This document shows positions 1 through 11,520 of a stretch of 64,000 nucleotides of DNA, in pieces; position 1 is the first letter of the stretch, and the number at the start of each line of letters is the position of its first letter. The notes beneath the pieces are model-generated. The model saw only the letters and a program-made list of their open reading frames with translations, was not told the DNA's origin and did no database searches. Made by a program: the position numbers and the translations under genes. Origin of the DNA: Callorhinus ursinus (taxonomy: Eukaryota; Chordata; Mammalia; Carnivora; Otariidae); contig NW_020312902.1 of NCBI RefSeq assembly GCF_003265705.1, positions 11,404,419-11,468,418 on the forward strand, given 5' to 3'.

Positions 1-1086
1 GATGGTATAATTATACAAAAATATAACACAGTACATCAACAATAGGAGGTTGCTGTCAGCAAGAGAAGAGGAATTCATGTCTGCCGAGGGATGGGTAGGA
101 TCAGGGGGGTAGATCCCACTTCGGGCTAGACTGTCAATAAACAAACCTTCAAAGAGATTAAGTATTAATAAAATTCCATCATATAAAGTGTGGGTCAGTG
201 TGCAGCAGACTGTTTACATTAACTGGGGCTTGATAGGAGGCAGGCTGGAGGGAAGGCTTCAGAGAGAAATCACTTTCCTGGTTCTTCCTTTTTGCCCTAA
301 GCACTGTTTCCTTGGGAATAGCTGTTAACAGTGAGCCAGAGTGGATCTGCTTCTCCTCCTTGTTTGTCTCCCTCAGGTGCAGAACGTATAGCTTTGAGCA
401 ACAGGCTATTGAAGACCTAAAATCAATCAAGACAAATGTATCAATTGATTGTGGGGGTCAGGGGAGACAAGGGTAGGACAGATAAGTCTAAATAATTTTT
501 AATGTCCCTTCCAGTTCCGAGTTTAGGATTCTAAGATGGTAGGCCCAGCTGCTGGTACCTTATTTAATCTCCTATTATTAGCCAAGACAACTGTTTAGAT
601 TTTAGAAGTGAGTTAAGCTTGGTGGGGGGGGGGGGCGGTTTAAAGCCACAGGTAGCTGCCTAAAAAAATTGTAAACTTTTGAGAACAAACAGTATTAGTT
701 AGTGGAGGGAGTGAGGGTGAAGGGAGGATGTAATGAAGATTATTGGTTAAATGTCTTTCAGCTCAACGAGGTTTAGCAAGTATTGAACTCTACTGAACAT
801 TTTCGGCCTGGTATCTTTACTGTTCTTCCCATTCTTCATTTACTTCAAGTATTTTAAAATACACTCAGATTTCATTGCAGCTAAAGAGTTACTATCATGA
901 ACTTTTGCACGAACCCAGTGAGTTTCCATTTTTAATTGGGAATGTGGAGAACTGAGGAAGAAGTTGCAAATTCATTTAGGTACTTGACTGTGGTATGAGA
1001 AAGCTAAGGACTGATATCAAAATCTTATCATCTATATTCATATGTTTATAATATGGGGGTAATAAACATGCTAAGCTCCTTTCATG
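1..1086. other. Unique AT-rich non-coding tract
   Basis: No gene is recognised. The short frames present have no family resemblance. A run of 12 G occurs at 624-635. The segment around 480-535 ends in 'cccttccagttccga...gattctaag', which resembles the 3' end of an L3/CR1-type LINE, but the match is short. The rest shows no repeat I can name. Confidence 0.5.
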
Positions 1087-1102
1087 AAGAATGCAAAAAT
1101 GA

Positions 1103-1317
1103 GGGATGCCTAGATGGCTCAGTTGGTTGAGCATGTGACTCTTGGTTTTGGCTCAGGTCATGATCTCAGGGTCCTAAGATTGAGCCCCATGGCGGCTCTG
1201 CACTGAGCACAGTCTACTTGTTCCTCTCCCTTTGCTCCTCCCCCCACCCCCCCAACTCATGCTTGTGTGTGTGCATGCTCTCTCTCAAATAAATAAAGAC
1301 AATCTCAAAAAAAAAAA
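1103..1317 (+). mobile_element. Can-SINE (SINEC), tRNA-Lys-derived
   Basis: The element starts with a diverged head (GGATGCCTAGATGGCTCAG), has the tRNA-like A-box and B-box region (TGGCTCAGTTGGTTGAGC, GGTCATGATCTCAGG), a CT-rich stretch and an AAATAAATAAA-plus-A tail. Such elements are transcribed by RNA polymerase III from the internal A/B boxes and moved by L1 proteins. A 16-bp target-site duplication (aagaatgcaaaaatga) flanks it at 1087-1102 and 1318-1333. Confidence 0.93.
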
Positions 1318-1333
1318 AAGAATGCAAAAATGA

Positions 1334-1554
1334 AAACTTATAGCCAGGCTGTGTTTAGACTCATGGTCAATGAGGATTTATTTTTATTGTTATGACCATG
1401 AGGCACCATGAGAATTTGATTGCCTTTCAGATTATCAAATGGATAGTAAATAATGTTAAACATCAATGAGTGTCACATATCCTAGTGTTTGGGAATTGAT
1501 TTTCTACATATGGTACTCATGGTTACTTTTTATTAACCAGAATTGAAAAAGCCA
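1334..1554. other. Unique tract between SINEs
   Basis: AT-rich sequence without a recognisable repeat or open frame. Confidence 0.5.
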
Positions 1555-1567
1555 CCAGCTTTTAAAT

Positions 1568-1583
1568 TTTTTTTTTAAGATTT

Positions 1584-1621
<38 letters not shown>

Positions 1622-1770
1622 TGCACGAGGGCACACACAGGAGTTGGGGGTAGAGGGAGGAACAGACTCCCCACTGCGCAGGGAGCTCAACACAGGGCTT
1701 CATCCCAGGGCCCTGAGATTATGACCTGAACTGAAGGCAGAGGCTTAACCAACAGAGTCACACACGCACT
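1568..1770 (-). mobile_element. Can-SINE, minus strand, first of a stacked pair
   Basis: It reads as poly-T, then AAGATTTATTTGAGAGAG, a long (GA)n run, 'GAGCTCAACACAGGG' and a degraded head (AGAGTCACACACGCACTCC). It is more diverged than its neighbour. It is preceded by the target sequence ccagcttttaaat (1555-1567) and followed by a partial copy (ccaagctttt, 1771-1780), after which the second SINE begins. Confidence 0.88.
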
Positions 1771-1780
1771 CCAAGCTTTT

Positions 1781-1956
1781 TTTTTTTTTTAAGATTTTAT
1801 TTATTTGAGAGAGAGAGAGCATAGAGGGAAAGTGAGAAGAAGCAGACTCCCCACTGAGCAGGGAGCCTAACGTGGGGCTCAGTCCCAGGACCCTGAGATC
1901 ATGACCTGACCTGAGGTCAGACACTTAACAGACTGAGCCACCCAGGCACCCTGCCC
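1781..1956 (-). mobile_element. Can-SINE, minus strand, second of a stacked pair
   Basis: Poly-T/AAGATTTTATTTATTTGAGAGAG at the left, 'GATCATGACCTGA' in the middle and the head 'GAGCCACCCAGGCACCC' at the right mark a minus-strand copy. The right flank (1957-1969) repeats ccagcttttaaat exactly as found left of the first copy at 1555-1567, so the same target is represented three times around the pair. Confidence 0.9.
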
Positions 1957-1969
1957 CCAGCTTTTAAAT

Positions 1970-3172
1970 GGTCTTAAATGGTTGGGGTTCTGCAGAACTT
2001 TCTCAGCTACTGGTCATATCGGAATGTTCTCCTCTCATAGAAATAATAATAGTGTTTAAGTATTGTGATTTTCTCCAGAAGGTTTTTTTATAAAACTGCC
2101 TACTCACTTTAGAAAACGTGAAAATAGAGAATCATATAAAGAAGAACACAAAAGCTCCTATTTTTCCACTAATAAGAAATAACCCCTAACATGTTGGTGC
2201 ATTTCATTACATACCCATACACATTTACATAAATATATACAATAATTTATGTATCCACACATAAATATGTACATACACATATATACGTAAACATATGTGA
2301 GAATAATTGCATATACACACCCCTTCTGGCCAACTTTCTAGTGTCTAGCAGTCATTCAAGGCAAGGTCATCCACTTCTACTGTCTGATTGTCTGATTTTC
2401 TGGAAGCATATTTATTCCTCTGTAATTTGAAATGAATACTGTGGAATTTGTCTCTTGGCTAGAAAGAATTATTTGAAATAACAAAAGCAAAAATCAAGCA
2501 CAAAGCACCTCCGTGAAGCACAGTAAAACTCTAAGTCTTCATACATTCTTACCACTGACTTCACATTAAAGGGTGCATTATCCCTGACCTTGCTGAATTC
2601 TTGGAACTGGAGAGAGAAGAGGTACTAAGGAAAAAGGAAGTAATGAAGGAATGGCATAGATTCAAGTGATTTGCAGATCAGTCCCCATGCACTTATGGAG
2701 TGGCCACAATTCCTTTTGTGGAGCTCTCTTTGGATTGTTTAAACAACTAACTTCTCTTTTCTTGACCCTGAAATTCAGACCTCATGTCTCAGCTGGGCTG
2801 TATTAATTGTTCTGAGCTATCACAGGTAGGTGATAAATAGTTTCAGCTTCCTGTGGTGTTTTAACATTACATCTCCTGTTTTTATGAATATTTTAATGAA
2901 GACTGTTTTTAGTTAGCTCTAATTATAACCCAAAGTGCCCCCTCCTCAAATTAATTTCACCTACCTCACTCATCTATAATGGAAAATGATACCATGGAGG
3001 TATTAATCAATTTTAAAATGTTAATATTGATTAAAATATGGTGAGGATTGAAGGGATGACTTGATTTTTCCATCAACTTTAGAAGAAATTAAATTCAACA
3101 TGCATTCCTTTTATGAGTATTACTGTTGTGAATATAAGCTCTTTTAAGTTAAGAAAATAACCTTGCCTTTAA
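1970..3172. other. Unique AT-rich non-coding tract
   Basis: About 1.2 kb without a named repeat. An AT-rich stretch with repeated 'acatac/atatac' words lies at 2205-2300. No coding frame is credible. Confidence 0.5.
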
Positions 3173-3185
3173 AATGATATATGTG

Positions 3186-3382
3186 GGGCGCCTGGGTGGC
3201 TCAGTTGGTTAAGCGACCGCCTTCGGCTCAGGTCATGATCCTGGAGTCCCGGGATCGAGTCCCGCATCGGGCTCCCTGCTCGGCAGGGAGTCTGCTTCTC
3301 CCTCTGACCCTCTTCCCTCTCATGTGCTCTCTCTCTCTCTCATTCTCTCTCTTTCAAATAAATAAATAAAATATTTAAAAAG
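3186..3382 (+). mobile_element. Can-SINE, young-looking full-length copy
   Basis: An intact head (GGGGCGCCTGGGTGGCTCAG), clear A and B boxes, the CT-rich region and the AAATAAATAAATAAAA tail are all present. The body variant 'GATCCTGGAGTCCCGGGATCG' is of the arctoid type. It is flanked by a perfect 13-bp duplication aatgatatatgtg (3173-3185 and 3383-3395). The target reads TTTAA|AATG, matching the L1 endonuclease preference. Confidence 0.96.
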
Positions 3383-3399
3383 AATGATATATGTGTGTC

Positions 3400-3600
3400 C
3401 TGCAGTCTGTGTGGTTTTGGACAGATTACTTTATTTCTCTGCGCCTCAGTTTCCTCCTCAGTAGATGAGGAACTGGGGGCTGCTTATACCTACTTTATAG
3501 GGTCATCGTGAGGATTCATTCATATAATAAAATGTGAAGTACATTTAACAGTGTCTGATACAGAGTAAGAACTCAGTAGATGTTAGCTACTAATATTACT
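3400..3600 (+). mobile_element. MIR, ancient mammalian tRNA-derived SINE
   Basis: The MIR core 'CTCAGTTTCCTCCTCAGTAGATGAGG' region is followed by 'GGGTCATCGTGAGGATT' and a 3' end of 'CAGTGTCTGATACAGAGTAAGAACTCAGTAGATGTTAG'-type sequence. This is the usual MIR order on the plus strand, diverged as expected of a Mesozoic element. Confidence 0.85.
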
Positions 3601-4521
3601 ATCCACTCAGATTAGTTTCTAATGTTTCTTTCACATTTATTATTGACCAAACCTTATTCTGTTAATGTATTTCTCTGTTGCACTGCAATCAGCAGATTTG
3701 CAATTTGCAATGATTCATTCATGTATATACTTTGCCCTACTTATTTCCAAATTAATTTTAAGGTATTTTATATGATAGATAAAATGAAATAAGTTATATG
3801 AATGAAATAAAACAACCGCATTACTAAAGGGATGAAAGAATAATTATATCAGAGCCTAGGCTAAGAAAGCTATTATATCGGAGGCCTGGAGTTTGCTCAG
3901 AACTGCCCACAAAAAAGGCAAAAAGGAAAACAGTGAATTATGGAGTTTTTAGTATCTTATAAGGGAAAGGCTGTTGGTTTTTCAAAGTTTTTTTCTTATA
4001 CTGCAATCTAAATGAAACGTATTGTATTGGCCTTTACGTAAGGGATGTTGAAAAACCAAGTGGATGGTGTCTTTATTAACAGTTTTACTCCAAAAAAATC
4101 CTGAAGAGTCTTACAGTCATATTCTTTGCCTTTTATAAGCTGCAAGTAAGCATTTTAATTAGGTATGTAGTCTTTTGTTATGATGTTATAGTGATGCTTC
4201 GGAATTTACTTATTAAATTTATTTTCCATATGATAAGCATCCATTAGGGATGTTTTTGAACAAGTTATTTTTCTTTAATCCTTTGATTATTAAGTTGTAT
4301 ATTTTGTTCCCTGAAATAGATTATATAATAAGCGGTGAAAATTCATGTTGAGTATCAGTAGATTACTTGGTAGAGAGTCTGAGCTGGTTCATTTTTACAT
4401 CTAATTTTCCTTAAAGTTGTCTTTTTCTTGATAGAATATATCACTAGCATAGCTCTTATACTTGTCAGGGAAGATTACTGTTATTTTTTACTCTTAGATT
4501 TATCTAGGTGGAATGGAGACA
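3601..4521. other. Unique AT-rich non-coding tract
   Basis: No repeat or gene can be named in these roughly 900 bases. Confidence 0.5.
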
Positions 4522-4530
4522 GAGGATAAT

Positions 4531-4717
4531 TTTTTTTTTTAGATTTTATTTATTTATTTGACAGAGAGAGAGAGGCAGCAAGAGAGGGAACACAAGCCGA
4601 GGGAGAAGCAGGTTTCCTGCAGAGCAGGGAGCCCCATATGGGACTTGATCCCAGGACTCCGGGATCATGACCTGAGCTGAAGGCAGTCACTTAACCAACT
4701 GAGCCACCCAGGCACCC
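4531..4717 (-). mobile_element. Can-SINE, minus strand
   Basis: Poly-T, AGATTTTATTTATTTATTTGACAGAGAG and a right-hand head GAGCCACCCAGGCACCC. The flanks gaggataatttt (from 4522) and gaggataaatttt (from 4719) are the target duplication with a one-base length difference. Confidence 0.93.
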
Positions 4718-4840
4718 GAGGATAAATTTTCATGAGTTAACTTGGGAAGAGGAAGAAGGTATATTTGAAAATGTACTTGATTCAGCATTTTTAAGGCTTT
4801 GGTTTGGGTCTAGTGATTATTAAAATTAACTAACATATGA

Positions 4841-5013
4841 TTTTTTAAAAAGATTTTATTTATTTGACAGAGTACAAGTAGGGGGGAGTGGGAGAGGGAG
4901 AAGCAGGCTCCCCGCTGAGCAGGGAGCCCGATGTGGGACTCGATCCCAGGACCCTGGGATCATGACCTGAGCCAAAGGCAGATGCTTAACCGACTGAGCC
5001 ATCCAGGCACCCC
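4841..5013 (-). mobile_element. Can-SINE, minus strand
   Basis: The copy reads AAAAAGATTTTATTTATTTGACAGAG at the left and GAGCCATCCAGGCACCCC at the right. An imperfect target duplication of the form aa(c/a)atatgattttt occurs at about 4832-4846 and 5016-5028. It lacks the long (GA)n of its neighbours. Confidence 0.92.
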
Positions 5014-5489
5014 TAAAATATGATTTTTAAGCCCCTTAAAAATCTAGTGGAAAAGGAAGACAAACACAAGGCGATAAAGAGAGGAATGAAGTGAGTTACA
5101 TTCAGTATTTTTTTTTCATCTAAAATATGTTGTCTAAGAGTAAACATAATTGGAAATGTCAAAGAGAGGGGAGAATTGTGACCTAGGGCTTGTGGTCACA
5201 ATTATGACAAAGTAAAGGAAGAGAGTTGTTGGCACAGATACTGAATTGGGCAGCTCCTTTCGTGATTACGCAGGGATGCTTTTGATCCAAAGGGGGTGCT
5301 CGAGGGCTGAGAGCCTGCTGGGGACTCTAAGGAGGAAATAGCCCTGTGTGAACAGAGGACAGAGTAAGTCTGGCAGCCTGCATTTGTAGGTCTGGAACGT
5401 CTGAGACCTCACTAAGTACATGTCAGTAAAAATTAGAGCAAAGAGACCTACTTCTGTGTATACTTTGTTATCTTCAAAGCATTTCATAT

Positions 5490-5640
5490 GCGTTAATTAA
5501 TTATAACCTCACAAGAACCCTCCTCAGTACTATTATCCCAGTTATACAAATGAGAAAAAAAAGTAAGTTGGATGGGTCATAAATTACTGAGAAACTGATA
5601 AATAAAAGCATGGAAGACAGGTGTAAAACTCAGACTTTCT
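5490..5640 (-). mobile_element. MIR-like relic
   Basis: 'TAACCTCACAAGAACCCTC...ACTATTATCCCAGTTATACAAATGAG' matches the reverse complement of the MIR core. Divergence is high and the boundaries are estimates. Confidence 0.5.
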
Positions 5641-5655
5641 GTTTGTTTGTTTTTG
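5641..5655 (-). other. Possible tail-only retro-insertion with 14-bp target duplication
   Basis: The 15 bases gtttgtttgtttttg sit between two identical 14-mers aactcagactttct (5627-5640 and 5656-5669). On the minus strand the insert is an A-rich tail (CAAAAACAAACAAAC) and the target reads GGATTT|AGAAAG, close to the TT|AAAA L1 endonuclease site. A simple slippage duplication would not explain the T-rich insert. Confidence 0.5.
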
Positions 5656-5730
5656 AACTCAGACTTTCTAAATCCTTGTTGCCATTTCCATTCTGCTCTC
5701 TACATTTTAATATTGCGGTGATCATGTGTA

Positions 5731-5733
<3 letters not shown>

Positions 5734-5777
<44 letters not shown>
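5734..5777. repeat. (GT)n microsatellite, about 22 units
   Basis: An uninterrupted dinucleotide run, ending in 'gtgag'. It is long enough to be length-polymorphic. Confidence 0.97.
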
Positions 5778-5778
<1 letters not shown>

Positions 5779-5789
5779 ACAGGGTCTGG

Positions 5790-7200
5790 CAGGGGATATT
5801 TAGTTACAGTAGAGCTTGTTCAGTCACTGGTAAGGATTCTGTGTATGAGGACAAATGATAAATTAAAGATTACTGTGTTTGTCAGAAGCATTCTTTGACT
5901 CTCATGATAATCAAATCTCTGACATTCTGATATACTTCATAATTGAATTTTATTTCATTTGGTAGAACATCTACTCTAGAGTCTGAGTAGATTACTGAGG
6001 GTTTTTTTTTAATTTGCCCTTTTTTTTGACATCCAAAAACATTAAAGTATTATCTCCATTGTCTGTGCTTGTGGAACATAAGCCTGCTTGATGTCAGGAG
6101 GATGGGCCAGATGGACTTCTGAGGTCCCTTTCATTTTACAGAACTCATTATTGTCTCATCTCCAACTGCTCCAAAGCAGTCCTTTCATAATAAAGCTCAT
6201 AGTCAAAGCACTAAACACGGCCGTTTATACAGAATCCCCTGGATTCTTTATAACAGCAGGACTGCAGTTCCTTGAATCTGACATCCACAGTGTTTCTGAG
6301 ACTTTTGCTTTCATTGTCATTAATGACCTCGTGGGAAATCTGAGCTTCTTGTTTCACTGGGATTTTGAACATCTCTTCGGCCATCTGAGCAGTTATCAGG
6401 CAGCATAGAGGCTTTGTCTCAACCAGAGATGATGCCTTTAAACAGTGTAAAACATAGCAAAGTAATTGCTTTTGTTTTAAGGTCCTTATCTTGGAAGAGA
6501 AAACACTGAACAATAAGATTGTGTGGGAAACTATAGCCATATCATGTCACAGTTTCAGCAAAATGAGACTGTTTGCATTTGTCACTTTTGCTGAAAGAGC
6601 GTCTTTATAATGTGTGCGTGGGATTTGCTTTCGCCCTCATTGTAGGAGCTGGCTCTGTGGAGGGAAGTCCCTTATTTTGAGCCTATTGGCTGGCCTGCCT
6701 GTAACCCGAGGCTCCAATGAGAAAACAACAAAGACAGGTTTTATGTTCTGTGCTAGAGATGATTTAGATTATGCTAAGGAATTTTTATACAGACATTCGT
6801 CATAGGAAACAAATTCAGGTCAATGAAGACATAAAAATGGCGTATTGGTTTTCTGTCACAAGATGCACGACAAGGAAGAGTTTCAGCACATGAAAAACAG
6901 CCAGGGTACCACTGTTAGCGTTGTGCCTTTCCAGTTGGTGATTTCCCTAGTCTTCTCTGAAAAGTTGAAAAACTGTGTTTACTTTAATGCCATTTTGATA
7001 TCAAACAAATTCAGATTTTTTTGTGCTTTAAGTTGTACTACTTGAAAATAAAATCTTAGGCAGTTGGAATTGTAAACCAAAATTCTGTGTCAGCCCCCCC
7101 TTTAAGGATAGTTAATATTAGGAAAAAAAAAGGGTAGTTAATATTTGTAATTGCTAACATGTGTGATTGCTAACATTTGCTTTCTGGTTCCCATGTGTCA
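5790..7200. other. Unique tract with open frames on both strands
   Basis: Frames of about 106 codons (+, 6088-6408) and 109 codons (-, 6211-6540) overlap each other. Neither resembles a known domain, and neither has splice or codon signals I can defend. A near-repeat 'atagttaatatt...' occurs at about 7107-7146 and 'gattgctaacat(g/t)tg' at about 7148-7180. Confidence 0.45.
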
Positions 7201-7214
7201 TACCTGGTTCTGTC

Positions 7215-7372
7215 TATACAAATCTACCACCCTATGAGGTATTATTTTCCCCATTTAGCCATAAGGAAACTGAAGCTAGAGCGGGTGAGCCGCTGACTCC
7301 AGACCACACTGACAAGTTAGCAGGGCTGGGATTCCAACTCAAGCATTCCGAACTGGGAGTCCTTGTTCCCTA
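7215..7372 (-). mobile_element. MIR relic, minus strand
   Basis: 'CCCTATGAGGTATTATTTTCCCCATTTAGCCATAAGGAAACTGAAGC' is followed by 'TTAGCAGGGCTGGGATTCCAACTC', the usual reverse-complement MIR order. Confidence 0.75.
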
Positions 7373-7750
7373 AGAAAGGACAGCAAACAACTTGAAGTGC
7401 TTTCTGAATCATGGAAGAAAATTACAGTCAAGATAACTCAAGATAACTTTATTGTTTCTTAATCTAACACATTCTATATTTTTGAATGACAATCCATGTT
7501 GAATATTTAAATACAAATCCTCTGTTAGCCAGAATATTTATTAACCAGAAATCCCTATTTCTCTGTCATGTTGAATAAAAGTTGACTTTGTCTCACTTTT
7601 GAATTAGGTCCAACAGACACATTCCACTATAGGAGGGTTGTTATTTTTGTGCCATAATAGTTGTCTTGTAACAAGTTCTGTGTACTCTTTTTTTCTTTCG
7701 ACAAGCAACAAAAATGGTCCACAAATCAAATGGGTTTCTTTCATTTAAGG

Positions 7751-7966
7751 TGCTATAGCCTGAGTATTTTTATCCTCTCAAAATTCATATGTTGAAACCT
7801 AATCCCTAGAGTGATGGCAGGCATTTGGAGGTGAGGCTTTTGGGGAGGTGATTAGGTCATGAGGGTGAAGCCCTCGTGGATGGGATTAGTGCCCTTATTA
7901 AAGAGGCTCCATGGAGCCCCCTTGCCCCTTCTGCCATGTGAGGACACAGCCATCTAGGAACAAGGG
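7751..7966 (+). mobile_element. MLT1A-type MaLR LTR fragment (endogenous retroviral relic)
   Basis: It begins TGCTATAGCCTGAGTATTT and contains 'AAAATTCATATGTTGAAACC', 'TTGGGGAGGTGATTAGGTCATGAGGG', 'GGGATTAGTGCCCTTAT' and 'GCCATGTGAGGACACAGC', the ordered landmarks of MLT1A LTRs. It breaks off after the 'ACAGCCATCTAGGAACAAGG' region, so the 3' third of the LTR is missing. There is no internal retroviral sequence. Confidence 0.88.
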
Positions 7967-8199
7967 ATCTAGCAGAAGAATTAGTATTAATGTGTTGATT
8001 GCAGTATCCTTCTATTTTCATGTAACATTTAAGTGTGTAATTTTAAATTGGGCTATACAGAATTTGGAATTTCTAAATTGAGAACAAATCTCATCTAAAA
8101 TTTAATATATTTTTCTCTTATTGCCCTTGTTAAATGCTGGAATCTGTGCGCCAAATAAGATACTGAAGCTCAGTTCTATGAGACATTGTAAGAACCTGG

Positions 8200-8256
8200 A
8201 TTTTGAGAGAGAGAGGGAGGGAGGAAGGAAGAGATGGGGGGAAGAAAAGGAGAGAC
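8200..8256. repeat. GA-rich low-complexity stretch
   Basis: Purine-only sequence of gaga, ggga and ggaa words. Confidence 0.8.
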
Positions 8257-10650
8257 AGCCACAGCTCATGGACAGAAACTCTATACCTAACTCTAGTTAA
8301 ACATGAGAACAGGCTAACTTTGTTCAGGTTTAGGAGCTGAGAGCAGTTGGACTCTTGTTGCAGGAGGTGTGGATTGGGAAAGCTTATGACTGAAGACTAT
8401 AACCACAAGAGGCAGAGGCAGATAATGTTTTATAATGCCTGTTATATAAAGGATAGGCCATTATTGTAATGGATTCCTTTTTCTAATAATTAAAGTTAGT
8501 GAGTTGTGTTTATGTGTATGTAAGAAAGAATACACTGGTTGTCTTTATAACGATGATCACTTTAAGTTGAGATTTGTGTTCAAGAAACTCATGGGTAATT
8601 TTTAAGTTGGGGGGATACATCTGTTTCACAAAAAGGTTTTACACTGATTATTTGAGAATAAACAATGGGGATTTCATCCTTTTCCGTGTCCTTTGAGCTC
8701 TAGTGGTGTGTTTTTCACTCCTCTGTGTGTCCCAGTCATGTTTTTTGGAGTATTAATGATGACATTTAGAACAGAGAGAGGTCAGTGGTCAGACGTGAGG
8801 ATTTGGGAAGTGAAGATTGGGTGCTGGAGCTGATAATTAAAGTTTTTGAATATAAGGTGACAAGGAAGCCACCCAGCACAAAGAGGAATAAGCAGAAAAT
8901 AAATAAATAGAAAATGACAATAAACTGAACATATAATGTCTCATGTATGGGTATATTAACTGTGGCTTCTTAGTGACATGAACCTCCCCTATATGATTGG
9001 GCCATAGATAGTTACTATAAGACAATAGTAAGATTAGAAATACAGCTCCAGTTTTCTCTCTCTGGCCTGGAAAAAAGTTTGGCTAAGGAGAGAATAAATT
9101 TCTCCAGTGCATTAGCCAATGCGATCAGTTTATTTCCCTTATTTCTTGCCCTCTTGCCCTTTGTGAGTTATAAATGAGTTGAATGAAAAAGAGCAATACT
9201 ATTTTGCTTTCTGTACATCTTTGAATTAGCTATCAGTGGCTATGTGCTCAATATATGGTGGGAGATTTTCTCCCGCCCTCACGAGCCATTTCCTTCAGTA
9301 AACTCAAGTTTCTGTGCCACTGGGGGACATGGCGCATCATTCTATTTCCCAGTAATTGGCAGAGAACAATTAAAATGAAAAGCTCAGTGGCAAAGGCAGG
9401 GCATTTTATCTGTGTCTCACAGACTGGTGGCCAATAGCCCTCCTCCCGTGCGCCCTGCAAGGTGGGGCGGTGGTCTTGCCCCGTGCTTTCCCAATGAGGC
9501 AAGAGAGCAGAGTGTGGTAAGTGACTTGTTTTTCCAGGACATGGTGGCGGTTTGGAATCTCTTGAGTCCTGGCCCATTGCTCAGTTCACTGAACCATACA
9601 AGTACATCACTTCATCTAGGCTCTTTTATGAGGTTCTTTCCCATTCCTGAGCACATTTTTTATAATGGTTGATGGGCTGTTTGTCGTGATTAAAGCCCCC
9701 CAGACATCTGTACTCTGTAACAACCAATGTCTATAAGGAGCTAGTTCCACAACTTCTAACATTCTTTTCTGCCAAATGTCATAAAGAAACTACTGGTTTC
9801 TGAAATTAAATAGCTTTGTTTCTCCATGGCTGGAGATCAAATCGTCGAAGGGGGGTGTGTAAAGAAGAGTAATCTCTCAAAATAATCCCTCACGGGTGAC
9901 TTCAGCCTTCAAAAGAGAAAAGGGAGTTACGGATTGGGTCTGATAGCAACTGCTTTGAAGGGAGTATTTCTCCTTGTTTCTGTGTTGATATGGCTCATGT
10001 TGTAGCAAGTTGCACTCTCAGCAGACTGGTGCCAGGCATGTCCTGGTATCTTCTCTGTTTCTGAAGCAACCAGGAGGCAACTCCAGATGTTAATTAGAAA
10101 TGTCTTGCTGCATTATTTTCCCGGTCTCCTGTCACCTCTGTGGACTTCTCTTCCCTTTGAATCAAACTGTCATTGCTGCTGTCCGGTAGGGAAAAAAACA
10201 CAAACTTTGTGTATTAACGAACAAGTTCATCACCAAGTCAGATGGTGCAGAGTGCACTTAAAAGAGCACTAATATGCTCATAGCAATATTCCCTGCCCAC
10301 TGGTGAAGTGCAAACATGTAAGGCCGACACTGCTTTTGAAAAGTATTTTTTAAATTATTTTTTGTTTAAGTTATAAAAATGTTATCAGTTAAAGTCATCT
10401 TTGTTGTAAGTAATGTAGGAAATCTTTGGACATGTATCAGGCGCTCTTCTTTATTAAACCCTGCCTGTATAAATTGAACTTAGCAACTATTCCTTTATGT
10501 CCATCTCTCTTTCCCCTGGGCCAGATCTCTGCTTCTCTTCTGCATCCTGTCTTAACATGAAAGGATGCTAGTGCTTTGCTCTTGTTTAGAACACAGAAGG
10601 TAACAGGGATGAAAGAGCTGGTGGTACAGGCGAAATAAACCAGAGGGGAA
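8257..10650. other. Unique non-coding tract
   Basis: About 2.4 kb in which no repeat family or gene is recognised. Overlapping frames at 9248-9672 lie on both strands and shadow each other. Nothing marks a promoter or exon. Confidence 0.45.
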
Positions 10651-10659
10651 CAGGAAGAT

Positions 10660-10990
10660 GATCTCTTTGTTCTTCAAGGGTTCCCTCAGACATCTTCTCT
10701 CCCCATGAAGTCTTCTCTGGTTCCACGATTCAGAATCAATGCGCTTTCCCTCAGTGCATTCTCTGGTGGATCCGAGGTAGCCATGTTCACATCTGGTCTC
10801 TGACTACGTGGTAGGCTCTTGTGAGTCTTAAGGAGTATAGCTAACTCTTATTGGGCTTGCCCTAGTGACAGGGGCTCAACAAGCATGATCTCATTTGATC
10901 TTTTCCTAGTAGGCACTAGGAGGAGAGTCTACGCGTTACTGCATTTTATAGCTAAAGTGAAGGGATGGTAAATAATTTGCTTATGTCAGA
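10660..10990 (+). mobile_element. LINE-2 3' relic, possibly with adjoining MIR
   Basis: 'TTCTTCAAGGGTTCCCTCAGACATCTTC...GAAGTCTTCTCTGGTTCC' follows the LINE-2 3' consensus layout. Next comes a MIR-like '...AACAAGCATGATCTCATTTGATC' segment at about 10,875-10,990. Both are strongly diverged. Confidence 0.45.
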
Positions 10991-11214
10991 TAGTACTTCC
11001 TAGGTGTTGGGATTGAATTTGACAACCCCAAACCCACTCTGATCAGTGCATAGCTCCTGCCCTGCTGTTGCCACTTGGCCATTGATTAATAAATAAATGT
11101 CTGACGGAGTAGAATTCTCGGCATTTAGCTGAACCCGTTTCACCCCCTGCCCTGAGTTGTCATGTTAGTCTTTTAGCAAGACTGTAAACCTGACTTTTCC
11201 CTGGTTATCCTTAA

Positions 11215-11520
11215 CTCTTAGTTAAAATCTCTCTCTTGCACTCAGTTCCAGCCAGACTTTCCTTCTTTCTGTCCACCAAATGGGCCCCCGCTGTTTCTGT
11301 TGCACAGGTAAGGTATACATGCTGATCTCTCTGAAATCCTCCTCTCTTCACCTGGTGCTTTTCTTCTCCTCCTTTAGAACTCAGTCGAAACTTCCTCAGG
11401 TTATCCTCCAACCAGAGCCCCCAGTTACACACTCTCACGGTGCCATGTACCTTTTCTTTTTCAAAAGTTATTACAGTTGGAGTTCTGTGTTGTCTCAAGG
11501 CCTTTGGCTGGATTTGCTTA
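11215..11520 (+). mobile_element. LINE-2 3' relic, plus strand
   Basis: 'CTCCTTTAGAACTCAGTCGAAACTTCCTCAGGTTATCCTCC' parallels the LINE-2 'ACTCAGCTCAAATGTCACCTCC' region. This explains the 162-codon frame here (11,280-11,768), which is a chance frame over the relic and its downstream flank. Confidence 0.42.

Noticed and set aside
3186..3260. tRNA gene (A and B boxes present)
   Set aside because: The boxes belong to the tRNA-derived head of a Can-SINE; no cloverleaf with a proper anticodon arm and CCA-side stem can be formed. The same applies to all other SINE heads.
6088..6540. Overlapping frames of over 100 codons on opposite strands
   Set aside because: Neither peptide has recognisable features; two mutual shadows are more likely than an antisense gene pair.
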